A stretch of DNA of 64,000 bases. Origin: Paragordius varius. Taxonomy: Eukaryota; Nematomorpha. The notes under the pieces were generated by a model. That model did no database searches, was not told the origin of the DNA, and saw nothing but the letters and a program-made list of their open reading frames with translations. The DNA lies in assembly GCA_964247055.1 (NCBI GenBank), contig OZ176051.1, positions 12,028,001 to 12,092,000 of the forward strand, written 5' to 3'. Positions 25,500 to 36,600 of this stretch are shown here, piece after piece. Positions within the stretch are counted from its first letter, which is position 1. Each line of letters begins with the position of its first letter. The translations under genes and the position numbers were made by a program.

Positions 25500-27069
25500 A
25501 AATTATTTAGGGTTTATCGATTGGCCTCGATTAAACATTAAACTCAAATTTTCAAATTTTAAAGGTTAAGATATAGCGCAATGTGATAGTATGCATTTTA
25601 TATAATTTTCATTTCTCTCTCAAATAATAATTTACAAATAGGATATTATTGTATAGTTTTAAAGCAAATATATTTTAAATTCTAAGGATGGCAAAAAAAT
25701 TAAACTATAAATATCAGAAAATGCTAATAAACTTGAGGAAAATTTCATATTATGGGTTCTTAGTGATAAATGATTAAATCAAAAAAAGTATAGGATCTGT
25801 TTGATCGAGGGTTTATGAAAATATATGGCACATATATAAAGCTACATTTAAATTACGTTTTTAGTTGTTTCAGTTAAAAAAGCCATTGTGGCCAAATTAA
25901 ACATATTCAATAATATTAATTTCTATTCATATGCGAAAAACACTAATATAACTAAATTTAATTTATATAACCAACAACTTTTTATTGTCAATCAACAGTC
26001 AATCTGCGACACACAATAAACGAGTTTAATACAAGGTCATGATTATACAAATTGATGCAAGAATTAAAGGTAAAAAATATTTTGGTATATCTAAAATATA
26101 AACATATTTGTGACCCGAATAAACTATTCCCATTTTCATTGCATAAATGTAAAAAATATTATTCCCTTATAATGTTATTAAATTGTTTTTGTCAATAGTA
26201 TTTACAGCAATTTAGAGAATTCGAATCGAGCGAGGATATCGTAAGTGTCATTATAGACATTTAATATGCATATTATTTCTTTGTAAAAAGCGTTATGACC
26301 GTAAATAAATTTTTCAAAATTTAAATATATTTGATATCCTATTGTAAACTAAATAATATTTATAACGAGTTTAAACAAAACAAAACGGTGATTAAGGCTT
26401 CTCTATGAATTAGAAGTGTGGAATATTATTTATTTTTCCGATTTCTTTGCATTAGACTCAAAATAGTTAATAATGCACTACCTTTTCCTTTTTAAAACAT
26501 ATACATTTAGGGGTGGTTTTCCACGTCAAAAGCTTTGCCTCATAATAAACTATTGTTAAGTTTAGTGAAATTTATTGCAAATATTTTAACCATAAACATA
26601 TATTTTTACAGTTTTTAATTTTTAGAGGCAGCGATACTGAACTAAAAATGTATTTTATTGAAGCAAAAGCTGTTTTCAACTCAATAAATATTAAAAAGTC
26701 AGCTACAATATAATTTAAAAGCTTAATAAAGTTATAACTTATATTTTTTTACAAAAATATACTATTGCTTATTATGTTAATGTATGATAATCTAACAAAA
26801 ATGTCGACGAAAGTTTGAGATGAAGAATTTTGCAATTTTCCATTAAAAAACAATATTTTCAAATTTCGTTGATACCTTAAATAGTTATAAAAATAAAATT
26901 TAGATACACTTCTTGGTTCCAAACTACCCCCAAATATATTGGATTATTCTATTTAAATGTATAATTATGTTCATTTTATCGTATATTTTAATCCATAACT
27001 TTTGTTAAACCTCCCTTGACAAAAATAAACGCTGCAATGATTCATATATCTCTAATACTAGTTTAACAC
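25500..27069. other. Intergenic, no gene seen
   Basis: No coding frame of note. Around 26800 a GTCGACGAAAGTTTGAGATG block resembles part of the family-A interior and similar blocks near 20895 and 46785, but I cannot define an element. Confidence 0.35.
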
Positions 27070-27345
27070 AATATATGGACAATTCATATTCACCATCAAA
27101 CAAATCAAAACCCTTTCACAATAATTCCCCCTAAAAATAATTTGTGTTTTCGAGCTAATATAACTTATTATTTATATGATATCTTTATGGCATAGTTTAT
27201 TAGTTTTTCAGTATTATTATAATAAACATGTTTTTTAAAATATAAAAATATATAAATAATTTTTAATCTAAAAAAACAAATAATTTATTTTTAGGTGAAT
27301 TTAAATTGCTTAATAATGAATTTAATCTCTAAAGGGTAAAAAATA
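27070..27345 (+). mobile_element. Diverged family-B MITE copy
   Basis: It shares the family-B interior (GTGTTTTCGAGCTAATATAACTTATTAT, then CTTTATGGCATAGTTTATTA, then AATTTTTAATCTAAAAAAAC). The ends are degraded. It is the only copy between the LINE cluster and INTS6. Confidence 0.6.
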
Positions 27346-27660
27346 TATGATTTGGCTAAGCATAAATCGTCCTAAAATTTTACGTTTAACATCACATCTT
27401 TGTTCAGTTTTTTCATGTAAAATTTTGATAGCAGAAGGCATTTAGATTATTGCGCTTTTGGCTTTGGCCTTTACGGTTTATATGACTAATATTTGGGGAA
27501 GGCAAGGTATTTATTGTATATCACAAAATATTGTATATCACAAAAACAACAACTGCGCGTTATATCATGATCTCTATATATATATATCTACGATAATTAG
27601 GTTTAATGTATTCACATATATCAAGGTAAGATGTTTGCTTATATACAATTATCTCAAAGT

Positions 27661-27832
27661 ATAATAATAATCACAAGTAGTGGGGAGGTTATAACAATAT
27701 AATAATAGTATACAGATAAGTTAATAGGTTAATGTACTGCAAGGTATAATAATAATATTCACAAGTGGTGGGGAGGTTATAACAATATAATAATAGTATA
27801 CAGATAAGTTAATCGGTTAATGCACTGATATA
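27661..27832. repeat. Two-copy tandem repeat, unit about 84 bp
   Basis: Two nearly identical units start at about 27661 and 27745. Both contain GTGGGGAGGTTATAACAATA and TATACAGATAAGTTAAT. The few differences are single bases. Confidence 0.9.
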
Positions 27833-28594
27833 TAACGAATGTTGAGTGTTTAGCAGGTCTATTCAAATTAGCCTCTAACAATGACTAAGTTATATACATA
27901 CACATTCGTTAAGTGCTCTATATTAAAAAATGGCAAAATTTGCGCATATTTTTTATAATAAATTTTTTTTGGTGAAAACTATGATAAAAAATATTACTAT
28001 CATAATCTTATATGAAAACTATACTTTGATAAAATATAAATTATAGATCTGGGCTACCAACGGAAGCTTTAAATTTTAAAAACGTTCCCATTGTCTAAAA
28101 ATAAAGGCGAAAGGGCTGTTACTGCGCAATAAAAATAATTTTTCCATAAGAGATTATGGTATCATAAAATATTTATTAAATAAGATACCCTTAAAAAATT
28201 ATAGCAAATTTTGTAGAGCACACTTTATTTTGAAGAATGAAAAAGATAAAAATATGCTTTAAGATATTGCAAAAACATTTATTATTTATAAACCAAGAAT
28301 CTTAAACATATGTGTCATTTTAGAATTTTAATATAAAGGCTTCTGCTAAAATTTGGGTAAAAATTTATATCCAACGAAATTAGAGGAACGAATATATATA
28401 CCATATTTTGTGGTGAGAGAAATGTCAACATAATCGAATTATATTGTTTCATATATTATAACATTTTTATACCGTTTACAACATGTTTCGAAATCTTTTC
28501 GCTTCATCGCTAAAATTAATTACAATAAACTATGCAGTTTTTTAATATGTTTTTGTCGTGCCATGTATTTAACGAATTTGCGTTTATTCTAACC

Positions 28595-30688
28595 CAGTGG
28601 TACTCAAACCGCGGCCTGCTGGCCGCATGCGGTCCTAAGAATGCTTTAAAATTCTATGACCATATTGATACTTAAATTATTTTTTATTGAATTTTTATAT
28701 ACATAAACGAATTTTTTATTTTAAAATTAATATATCTTTATTAATTTTGGTAATTTTTATATTTTACCCATTTTGAAATCAGGAAAAATTTCCACGTTAA
28801 GATGATTTCAAAATTTTGGCACACGTTGTTTCTGATTCTGTGTTCGATTTTCTTTTTATTTGAAATTTTGACATTCCTTTTATGTATTTAGCAAACCTTT
28901 TACCCAAACTTGCATGTACATATTCTTTTCATTGCTATCTGCATCATTTTTTATAACTCATTCCCATAAAATATTTTTTAAATCAACATGATTAAATTTG
29001 TACCTGTTTTTGTTATAGCGTAATTCTAATTATATTCCTATTTTTTGAAAAGTTTTACATAATAAAACATTCAAAGGATTACATCTAATGCTAAAAAACG
29101 TAAATTATGCGATGAATATCGCTCCTTTAAAAAAGAATGGGAAGAAAAATTCCTTGTCGGTTTAAATAAAAATGTTGTTACCTGCCTTATAAAGGACAAC
29201 ATAATTATAAAAAATACAATATTAAAAGACATTTAACAATCCATCATTCTCATACAATACCAGAAAATCTTAAGGAAAGAAACGAAAAATAAAAAAGTTA
29301 AGGAAAAAGAAAAATCTATTATGTCCATAGCTTTCTCCCAAAAAAAGGCTGTAACATTTTCGCATGAAATTCGCTATATTTTAGAAAAAAATGAAACCGT
29401 TTACTGATTCCCAACTAATAAAAGAGTGTCTAATAAATGGTTGCACTTTTTTTGATAAATTCCATAATAAAGATCAAATATGAGGCAAATTGAAAAACTT
29501 CAACTTTCTGAACATGGCGCCACGCATAGATATGTATAAAATATTTTAACATTACATTATTGGCTCTGAAAAACTGCAAATATTTTAGTATTGCTATTGA
29601 TTCTAGCACCGATATTAGTTCGAAATGTGCCCTCTTCGTGAGTTGCAACGACAATATAATCAACGAGTTTGACGATATTCTTGTGTACACCGCTGTGGGA
29701 TGGCTAAGCCTTAGCAAAGTATTAAATAGATTTTTTGTTTAAGACATCAAATTCTATTATTTATAAAAGATAATAGAAAGTTTGACGAGGAAATTAATAG
29801 TGACAAATGGTGGGTTTATTAGCCTAATGCGACATTATTTATAAACTTTTTTTTAATACAAATATTCAAGGGAGCAATATAATAACCCAATTGGCTAATC
29901 AAATATTTGTTGAAGAAAAATTAATAATATATAAAGATTTTAATAAAGCACTCCTATATTTTCCAACATAAAAACGATTCATAAAGAAAATATGGAATTT
30001 ACCGCGGAGATAATAAATCATTTAACATTTTTATCTAATGAGATGAATTCAGATTTTAAGAATTAAGAAATATTAAAAATTGCTTAAAACTCGTAAAAAT
30101 CCATGGCATATGGATATATCCAATATTAAGAAACTTGATCATTTCGGTTTTGATCAGAGCATATCATTGAAGATTTCGTAGATTTTAAAAATGATTCCAA
30201 TTTAGAGGCTATATTCAAGGAGAATCATAGAGTAGAAAAAAGATATGTAGAGTTTTGGCAAAATGTGCCAAATAAATAAGAAAATAAAAAAAAAGTGCTC
30301 AAGGTTATCTAGCTGTTTTCCGTCAACTTACACGTGTGAGACTGCATATTCAAAAATGAGTATGCCAAGAATACCTACAGAAATCGCTTAACCGTTAATC
30401 ATATGGACGACGTATTAAGATTGTCCTGTCATGAGACCAAAATTGTTAAATATCACTGGTTAATATCAAAGTTAATGTTGTTATCAAAATATTTTAATTT
30501 TTTAACTAAATGGTGCAAAATAAATTTTTAGCTGGATTTACATACGATCCGGAAAAAATTCATTGTGTTGATTTAAAGTATTATGTGCATATGTGTTAAA
30601 TAGCTATGGAATGTTTGCCATTATATATGGCCCTCGAAAAAAAAATATATTTTATTTGGCCCGTTAATCTTTTTGGTGAGTACCACTG
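28595..30688 (+). mobile_element. hAT (Charlie-like) DNA transposon, worn copy
   Basis: The ends are CAGTGGTACTCAAACCGCGG at 28595 and, reversed, CAGTGGTACTCACCAAAAAG at 30688. The flanks TTCTAACC (28587-28594) and ATCTAACC (30690-30697) look like an 8-bp duplication with one change and a 1-bp offset. Inside, frames match the transposase at 53712-56167: a broken BED-finger region near 29090-29330, ALKNCKYFSIAIDSSTDIS near 29563, and a C-terminal piece near 30320-30430. The copy has many stops, shifts and an internal deletion after the IDSSTDIS block. It is therefore much older than, or never kept active like, the 54-kb copy. Confidence 0.85.
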
Positions 30689-30697
30689 TATCTAACC

Positions 30698-31437
30698 TAT
30701 TTTAGCGGATAAGGACATCTGGTGCCCATATCTAATTTTATTAAAATAATTTGCTTTATATATAGATTAAATATTTTATTACTTTAAAATAGAGCAAACT
30801 TTACGAAAATTGTTAATTACCAAAATGTGCGCAAATTTTGCCATTATGAAGAGCATAAAAGTGTAAACATTTTTCCAAAATCATTCATCTAGGCCACACC
30901 CAAATTCGGACGCAATGTATATTATCATTTTATATTATCATGAAATGAATTTACAAATCATAAGGTATCTTTATTGATTAACTGATAACACAAATTCGAG
31001 TCTATCTTCAAGAGCTGATGATGCTGTGATTTTATTTTATTCATGTTGAGTGTCATACATATAAACGGAAAGCTGTATTAGGCTAGGGTTTTAACAGTTA
31101 TAAAAGATTATAACCGTTACTGTGACTGCTTTAATATAATCAGACATATCTTTAAAACACGTGTTTGACAAGTGATAATAACGTGTAATGGATATCAAAA
31201 AATTGCGGAATTTAAAAATGTAATTTTTAATTTGTTTGCCAATTAATAATGTTTATGCGGTATTAAAACCAGAATTTATTGGTAAATTTACATTTTACTG
31301 GTTACGACAATAAATCACATTCATAAGCAATCATACCGGGTTTGCATCTTAAGCCGTTTTATTCAATTAAATAATTTGTATAACATTTATACTTTTTTAA
31401 GTGTGGACAATAATGTATCCATTCTAATATATTTTAG
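30698..31437. other. Upstream region of the Asn-Gly repeat gene
   Basis: No coding frame. A pyrimidine-poor but clear TATTTTAG ends directly before the ATG at 31438, so an upstream non-coding exon or a trans-splice acceptor is possible. I see no firm TATA box. Confidence 0.35.
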
Positions 31438-32880
31438 ATGTGTCATATCCACCATTTGAAGACTATGGTTATAGCATGCTTTGCAATGCTTTGCTATTTG
31501 ATAGCCCCATTTTTAACAAATGGGATAATCAATGCTCATTCCTTGCCTAATCCAAACACGGAAGTCACATGTTCTGACCCTAGGAATCAATGGAATCAAA
31601 CAAAATGCTTATTACACAAATCATGGGAAAATGGGGCTTTACTCCCAAATCAAACGTATTATTACAGAAATGGTTGGAGAAATTATATAGCACTGGTGGC
31701 CAATCTTTTATGTTTGTTTGACGTATCTCAACCCCTAGATCCCTATTCACAATTGTGTCTAGGTCCGTGGCTAAATAATGGGAACAATGGAAGCAATAAT
31801 GGTACAAATAATGGAAACAATGGAAATAACAATGGGACAAATAATGGAAATAATGGGAACAATGGAAACAATAATGGTACAAATAATGGAAATAATGGGA
31901 ACAATGGAAACAACAATGGTACAGGCAATAATGGAAATAATGGGAATAATGGGAGCAACAATGGTACAGGCAATAATGGAAATAATGAAGTTCCCCAGAA
32001 TAAACCTTGGAAAATTACTATTAATCTTCAGGGATCTGATAATAGCGATGGTACACCCGGGATAAAATTGGACATTGCCAGCATCTTGGATGCGAATTGT
32101 TATGACATTTTACTTATAAAAATTATGCTTGATATGAGACGCATACTACAACAAGAAAAATGTCCATTGTGCCCAAAACGTGCCAAACCTCGCAAACCAA
32201 ACAATAGGAGTCGATGGTTCTCTGATGACGTCAATAATAAAAATGCTAATTCCAAAATTGAAAATTTGTTTACCGATTGTCCATTAAATACGTCATTTTT
32301 CCCGTTTCATGGTTGGAATAATTGGATTTACGATTATGATGTCAAGGATTTTTTGCCTAAAAAGAACAAAATCCGATTTCTAACACATCCAAAGGAATGC
32401 CACACAAAATCAGAACCAAACCGTTTTTCTAAAAAACTACGGTGCCCCAAGATTTCAGATTACGAAAAATGCCACAAGAATCCAAATATAACCTTTCTTT
32501 CAGGTTGGATCTGTAATTTAATTGATTTGCCAGCCATGAATGGGACCAATTATCTAAAATGTTATCATCAGCGTAGAAGGCATGCAATTTTTGCAAAAGT
32601 TTTACGATACCTTTTGCAAAACAAATATCGATACACAGACAAATATAAAATGGCACATATGGTACGAAAGGCTAATCCCACTTATTTCCTGTCTTTAAGA
32701 GATCGTAAAATTTTGCTTCAATCAACGAAAAAATTATTAAAATTATCGGAGCTTGGATTCTTAAGCAATTCGACAGATCCTGATGTAAATAAACTCTTGG
32801 ATAAAATATATTACGTTGGTGGACCAAACATTATACGAAGATTTTATGATTTTGTTAACGTAATATTAATGAACTCTTAA
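31438..32880 (+). CDS. Putative secreted glycoprotein with Asn-Gly repeat, 480 aa, function unknown
   Basis: I do not recognise this protein. A hydrophobic segment (residues ~10-30, MVIACFAMLCYLIAPFL) followed by TNGIINAHS looks like a signal peptide. Residues ~112-184 are an Asn-Gly repeat made of NNGNNG units with recurring NNGT or NNGS, so it carries many N-glycosylation sequons. Before the repeat is a ~75-residue Cys/Trp-containing segment. After it come a short folded-looking stretch, a CPLCPKR pair, more Cys (ECHTK, RCPKI, KCHKN, WICNL) and a basic, probably helical C-terminus. No later membrane segment is evident. The frame is a single uninterrupted exon in A+T-rich DNA, and non-repetitive sequence on both sides of the repeat stays open, which supports a real gene. 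AATAAA follows at 33010-33015. It is convergent with INTS6. A splice acceptor-like TTTTAG abuts the ATG. Confidence 0.75.
   Translation: MCHIHHLKTMVIACFAMLCYLIAPFLTNGIINAHSLPNPNTEVTCSDPRNQWNQTKCLLHKSWENGALLPNQTYYYRNGWRNYIALVANLLCLFDVSQPLDPYSQLCLGPWLNNGNNGSNNGTNNGNNGNNNGTNNGNNGNNGNNNGTNNGNNGNNGNNNGTGNNGNNGNNGSNNGTGNNGNNEVPQNKPWKITINLQGSDNSDGTPGIKLDIASILDANCYDILLIKIMLDMRRILQQEKCPLCPKRAKPRKPNNRSRWFSDDVNNKNANSKIENLFTDCPLNTSFFPFHGWNNWIYDYDVKDFLPKKNKIRFLTHPKECHTKSEPNRFSKKLRCPKISDYEKCHKNPNITFLSGWICNLIDLPAMNGTNYLKCYHQRRRHAIFAKVLRYLLQNKYRYTDKYKMAHMVRKANPTYFLSLRDRKILLQSTKKLLKLSELGFLSNSTDPDVNKLLDKIYYVGGPNIIRRFYDFVNVILMNS
31774..31990 (+). repeat. Codon-level repeat (AATAATGGxAACAATGG-like) in the coding frame
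   Basis: Runs of AATGGAAATAATGGGAACAATGG with interspersed GGTACA (Gly-Thr) encode the Asn-Gly tract. Unit lengths are multiples of three, so the frame is kept. The overlapping frames on both strands here are shadows of this repeat. Confidence 0.9.
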
Positions 32881-33677
32881 TTAAGTTTTTGAGTAGGATA
32901 TATTGTTTTCATTAGTCAGCCTTAATTTTATTGCATAAATTTGGTAATAATTAAAAATATTTATAGACCAATTATGTAAATCATACAAATTATTTCTATT
33001 CCCATAAATAATAAATTATTAATTAATCAAGGTAAAATAATGAAATTACCTATATTCATATAAATCGCTTTAATTGAGTTTCTGAAGTCCAACTAGAATT
33101 CTCTTTTGTATTAATAAAACATCAAAAAAATGTTCCTATTAACTCATGCTAGGTGGTTCTATTAACACTATTTCTAATTTCTTAAAGCCTATATAATTAT
33201 GATGAAAACCTTCACATTTTTGATCTGGATATATAATTTAATTTTATACATTAAAATTTCATAGTTTGAAAACATATTAAATTTTATATGCGGTTTTGCG
33301 TTTTAAATATATATTTTCATACGCATACCCTAAAATAAAAAATAATATTTTATATTTTAACCTTGAGCCTGTTATAATATATATTATCTTGTAAAGCATC
33401 AATAACCAATATAATATATAAAGAAGATATTTTTGATTCATCAAAACAATTAATTTGCTTACAATCAGGTATGGATGAAACAGTTTTTAATTTTTTTATA
33501 TAATTATTATAAAAAAAGTATTCAACCTTGCATTAGATAGCTTCTTATTATAACAATAAAAAATTGGTATAGTCTGACAATTACTAATAAAATGGAAAAT
33601 TTATGATTAAAATTGATCAATTTTGATCCCTATAATAAAGAAATAAATAATAATTTATTCGGAAACAAACAAATATT
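32881..33677. other. Convergent intergenic region with facing poly(A) signals
   Basis: AATAAA for the plus-strand gene lies at 33010-33015. AATAAA for INTS6 (minus) lies at 33659-33654, 19 nt past its stop codon. No gene is seen between them. Confidence 0.6.
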
Positions 33678-36600
33678 CTATTCTACAAAAAAATCTTTGA
33701 TAAATGTCGTGCAAAGAGTTTTAGTTAATTCAGTCAAAAATGTTAATATTTCTTCAGGTGCGTGTAGGGTGTGTTGGAGAAATAGAAAATGATCACGGGA
33801 AAAAGCCAGCGCCAAAAAGGGATTTACTATTTCAATCCTTTGAAATGTGTTGAGATATTGTGGCAGATTATAAGCTAAAAATATATGATAAAATATAGCG
33901 TTATTTTTTTAGATATATAACAAAAATTTAAAAACCGCTACTTTATAAATTAATACTACTTACTTTTGAAAGCGTCCAATGTTTGAAGGCTGTTTGATAA
34001 CGTAAGATATTTTAATTTGTCAGGCAAATCTGTATTAACAATATTTTCGGCCCTTTCCACATAACATTCTTGATAAAATTTTACAGATGCCGTTTGATAA
34101 ATATCGTATGAATTGGTCGGTGTTTCCGAGTCTGATAATATATTTTGATAATTATTATCACAAAATAATTGGGACAATGGAAACCGAGAAAATGAAATTT
34201 GAATTTGAGATAGACTAGGAAGCTCATGGAAAAATTGTTTAGTTTCTAAGGAAAAAAATAAAATGTTAATTATAAAACAATTTTTTTTGATCGACAATAA
34301 AATGCATATAAAAATACCAATCTTTTTGTCTAAACTGTCATTTAAATGTTGGGTTTGTTCCAACAATTCTCGTTTCATACTTCGTTTTATCCATTTGGGT
34401 TTAAGCAAAGGCCAAGTTACATAAACAAGTAGGGAATAAAAATGTGAAAAATTTTCAAAGCTTTCAGCGGTGAACCTTTTATAGACAGGCGAATCATTAC
34501 AAATATTAGCGTTTAAAGGACTAGATATTTGGGTTGAATGTTGTTTCGGTTCTTCGATAACCAGTGTTAAGGGATGTATCATTTCATCATAATCATCATC
34601 GGGAGAATCTAAAACATATGGAAAAAAAGTAAAAAATTAAACAACAATGTTAAAATTCAGTTGTAATCAAATATTTTGTTTCCTGCTATTAATGATAAAT
34701 TTAAATTGCAAATTTTTTCGGATAACAATAAACACATCATAACGTCTACCGTATCTTTGGAAATAATCATAATTATGAATTCTTTGATGCGATAAAAGAT
34801 TAAATAAGATTTGCCAAAACGCCATTTAATTAGAAAACAGTTTCAATTTTTTGGAAAATAAAATGGTAAAAAACTTGAAAATTATTATAAGGTTATTCAT
34901 GGTTTTCATTTGCTTTGAAATAAAGATAAAACAAGTTATAATAAGAAAAAAAATATCTAATATAGTTATAATGATAATATGATAATTATATGTTTAATTT
35001 TGACAAAGGTTGATTAAATTAAATTTAAAACTTATTTTAAAATATCATAGTCAAGCGATGCTGCCCCACAGAGAAACATTCAGATATGATTTATCAACCT
35101 GGACCAAGTCTCAAACACAATAATTAAAAAAATATCCAAAATATCTAATCAAATCATGCATTATGATTACAATTAAACCTGGTATAGGGTATGATTCAAC
35201 GTTTTCAGATGTAGTATCATCTGAGAAAACATTATCCGTAGATATCTCAATATCCGTCACTTGAGCAAATTGGTTATTATTTAGTAGGTCGGTACCACCA
35301 AATACTATATAGTATAATATAAATATTTAGATTAATCACATTAAAATTGAGTGATTATATATAATGTATTAATATTGGGATTGTAAGACTATAATTGAAT
35401 GAATTTATTAAGTTAATTTTCGAATACTACAAGAAGTAATCTTTGTCAAACGTAAAAATTACAACAAGATATAAAATAAAAATCAAAGTATAAATTAAAA
35501 ATATTAAATGAGAAACCAAACTAAAATATGATATTTTCTGGCAGATAACATAAGACGGGTCTGCCGCTTTTGTATACTAAATATATGTTATAATTATTTA
35601 TGTGCAATAAAATTAACCATTAATAAATATATAAATTCTATTTTTGACAATGTTTCACATTAAGATTTATACCATTATCTATATTTATTTTTCATCAATT
35701 GTTGGTTGATTTACAAAAACATAATTTCCGACAAAAATGCAGACAACCTAAAAATATGTTTCAAAAAAATGTATTAAAAAACTTCATACCTGAATTATCT
35801 TTAAATGGTACTGGTTTATTCAGAGGCGTGCCATTTTCATTGTTTAAGTCTATCGTTGTTTGAGGTATAATTGGTGTAGTTTGATAAGCAGTTGTAATTA
35901 TAGGTTTAACAACGGTAGTAGAAAATGTTTCTTTATCAAGTATTAATTTTGAATCTGCAATTCGGTCCTTAAATGGTATAAAGACATAGTTTGCAGGTAA
36001 GGGTCCAGGACTACGCATACCCGGTGAAGCGAGAAGGCTTCTAAAGCAAAAATTGTTTGACATTAATGTCAGAAAAAATGCTTTATACCCAAAAAATCAA
36101 TTTCCGTTAAGTTTGTTATATAATTATTGCACCATAAAATTTATTATTCATATATAGAGTTAAAGGCGGTTTTAAAAATGAACAGACATAATGATCATTG
36201 TATTCACCAAATCTTTTTGATAAACTTAATATTAATAATAATTGTCTACGAAAAAAAATCATATCTCAATTAGTAAAAACCTTTTTTGCGTTTGATTATA
36301 ATTGTTTGGTGAGGAGGGTGAATTGGCCCATCCTTCATTGTTTGTATCATCAATCATTTCATCAATCAAGACTTGAGACTTCTATACATATTATATATAT
36401 ATATATATATAAATATATATATAATTCATATGTGTGTAAACATTAAAAACTATGCAAAAAATAAAAACGATTATAAATATACTATTTACAGTTCAAATTC
36501 ACCCTATATGTGTTTTCAAACTAATATAACTCATTATTAATATGAAATACATTTTTATGGCATACTTTGTTATTTTTTGAGTATTATTTTAATTTAAAGG

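Noticed and set aside
31580-32065. Long frames on both strands over the Asn-Gly repeat
   Set aside because: They are shadows of a repeat with unit length divisible by three; only the plus frame at 31438-32880 stays open outside the repeat.
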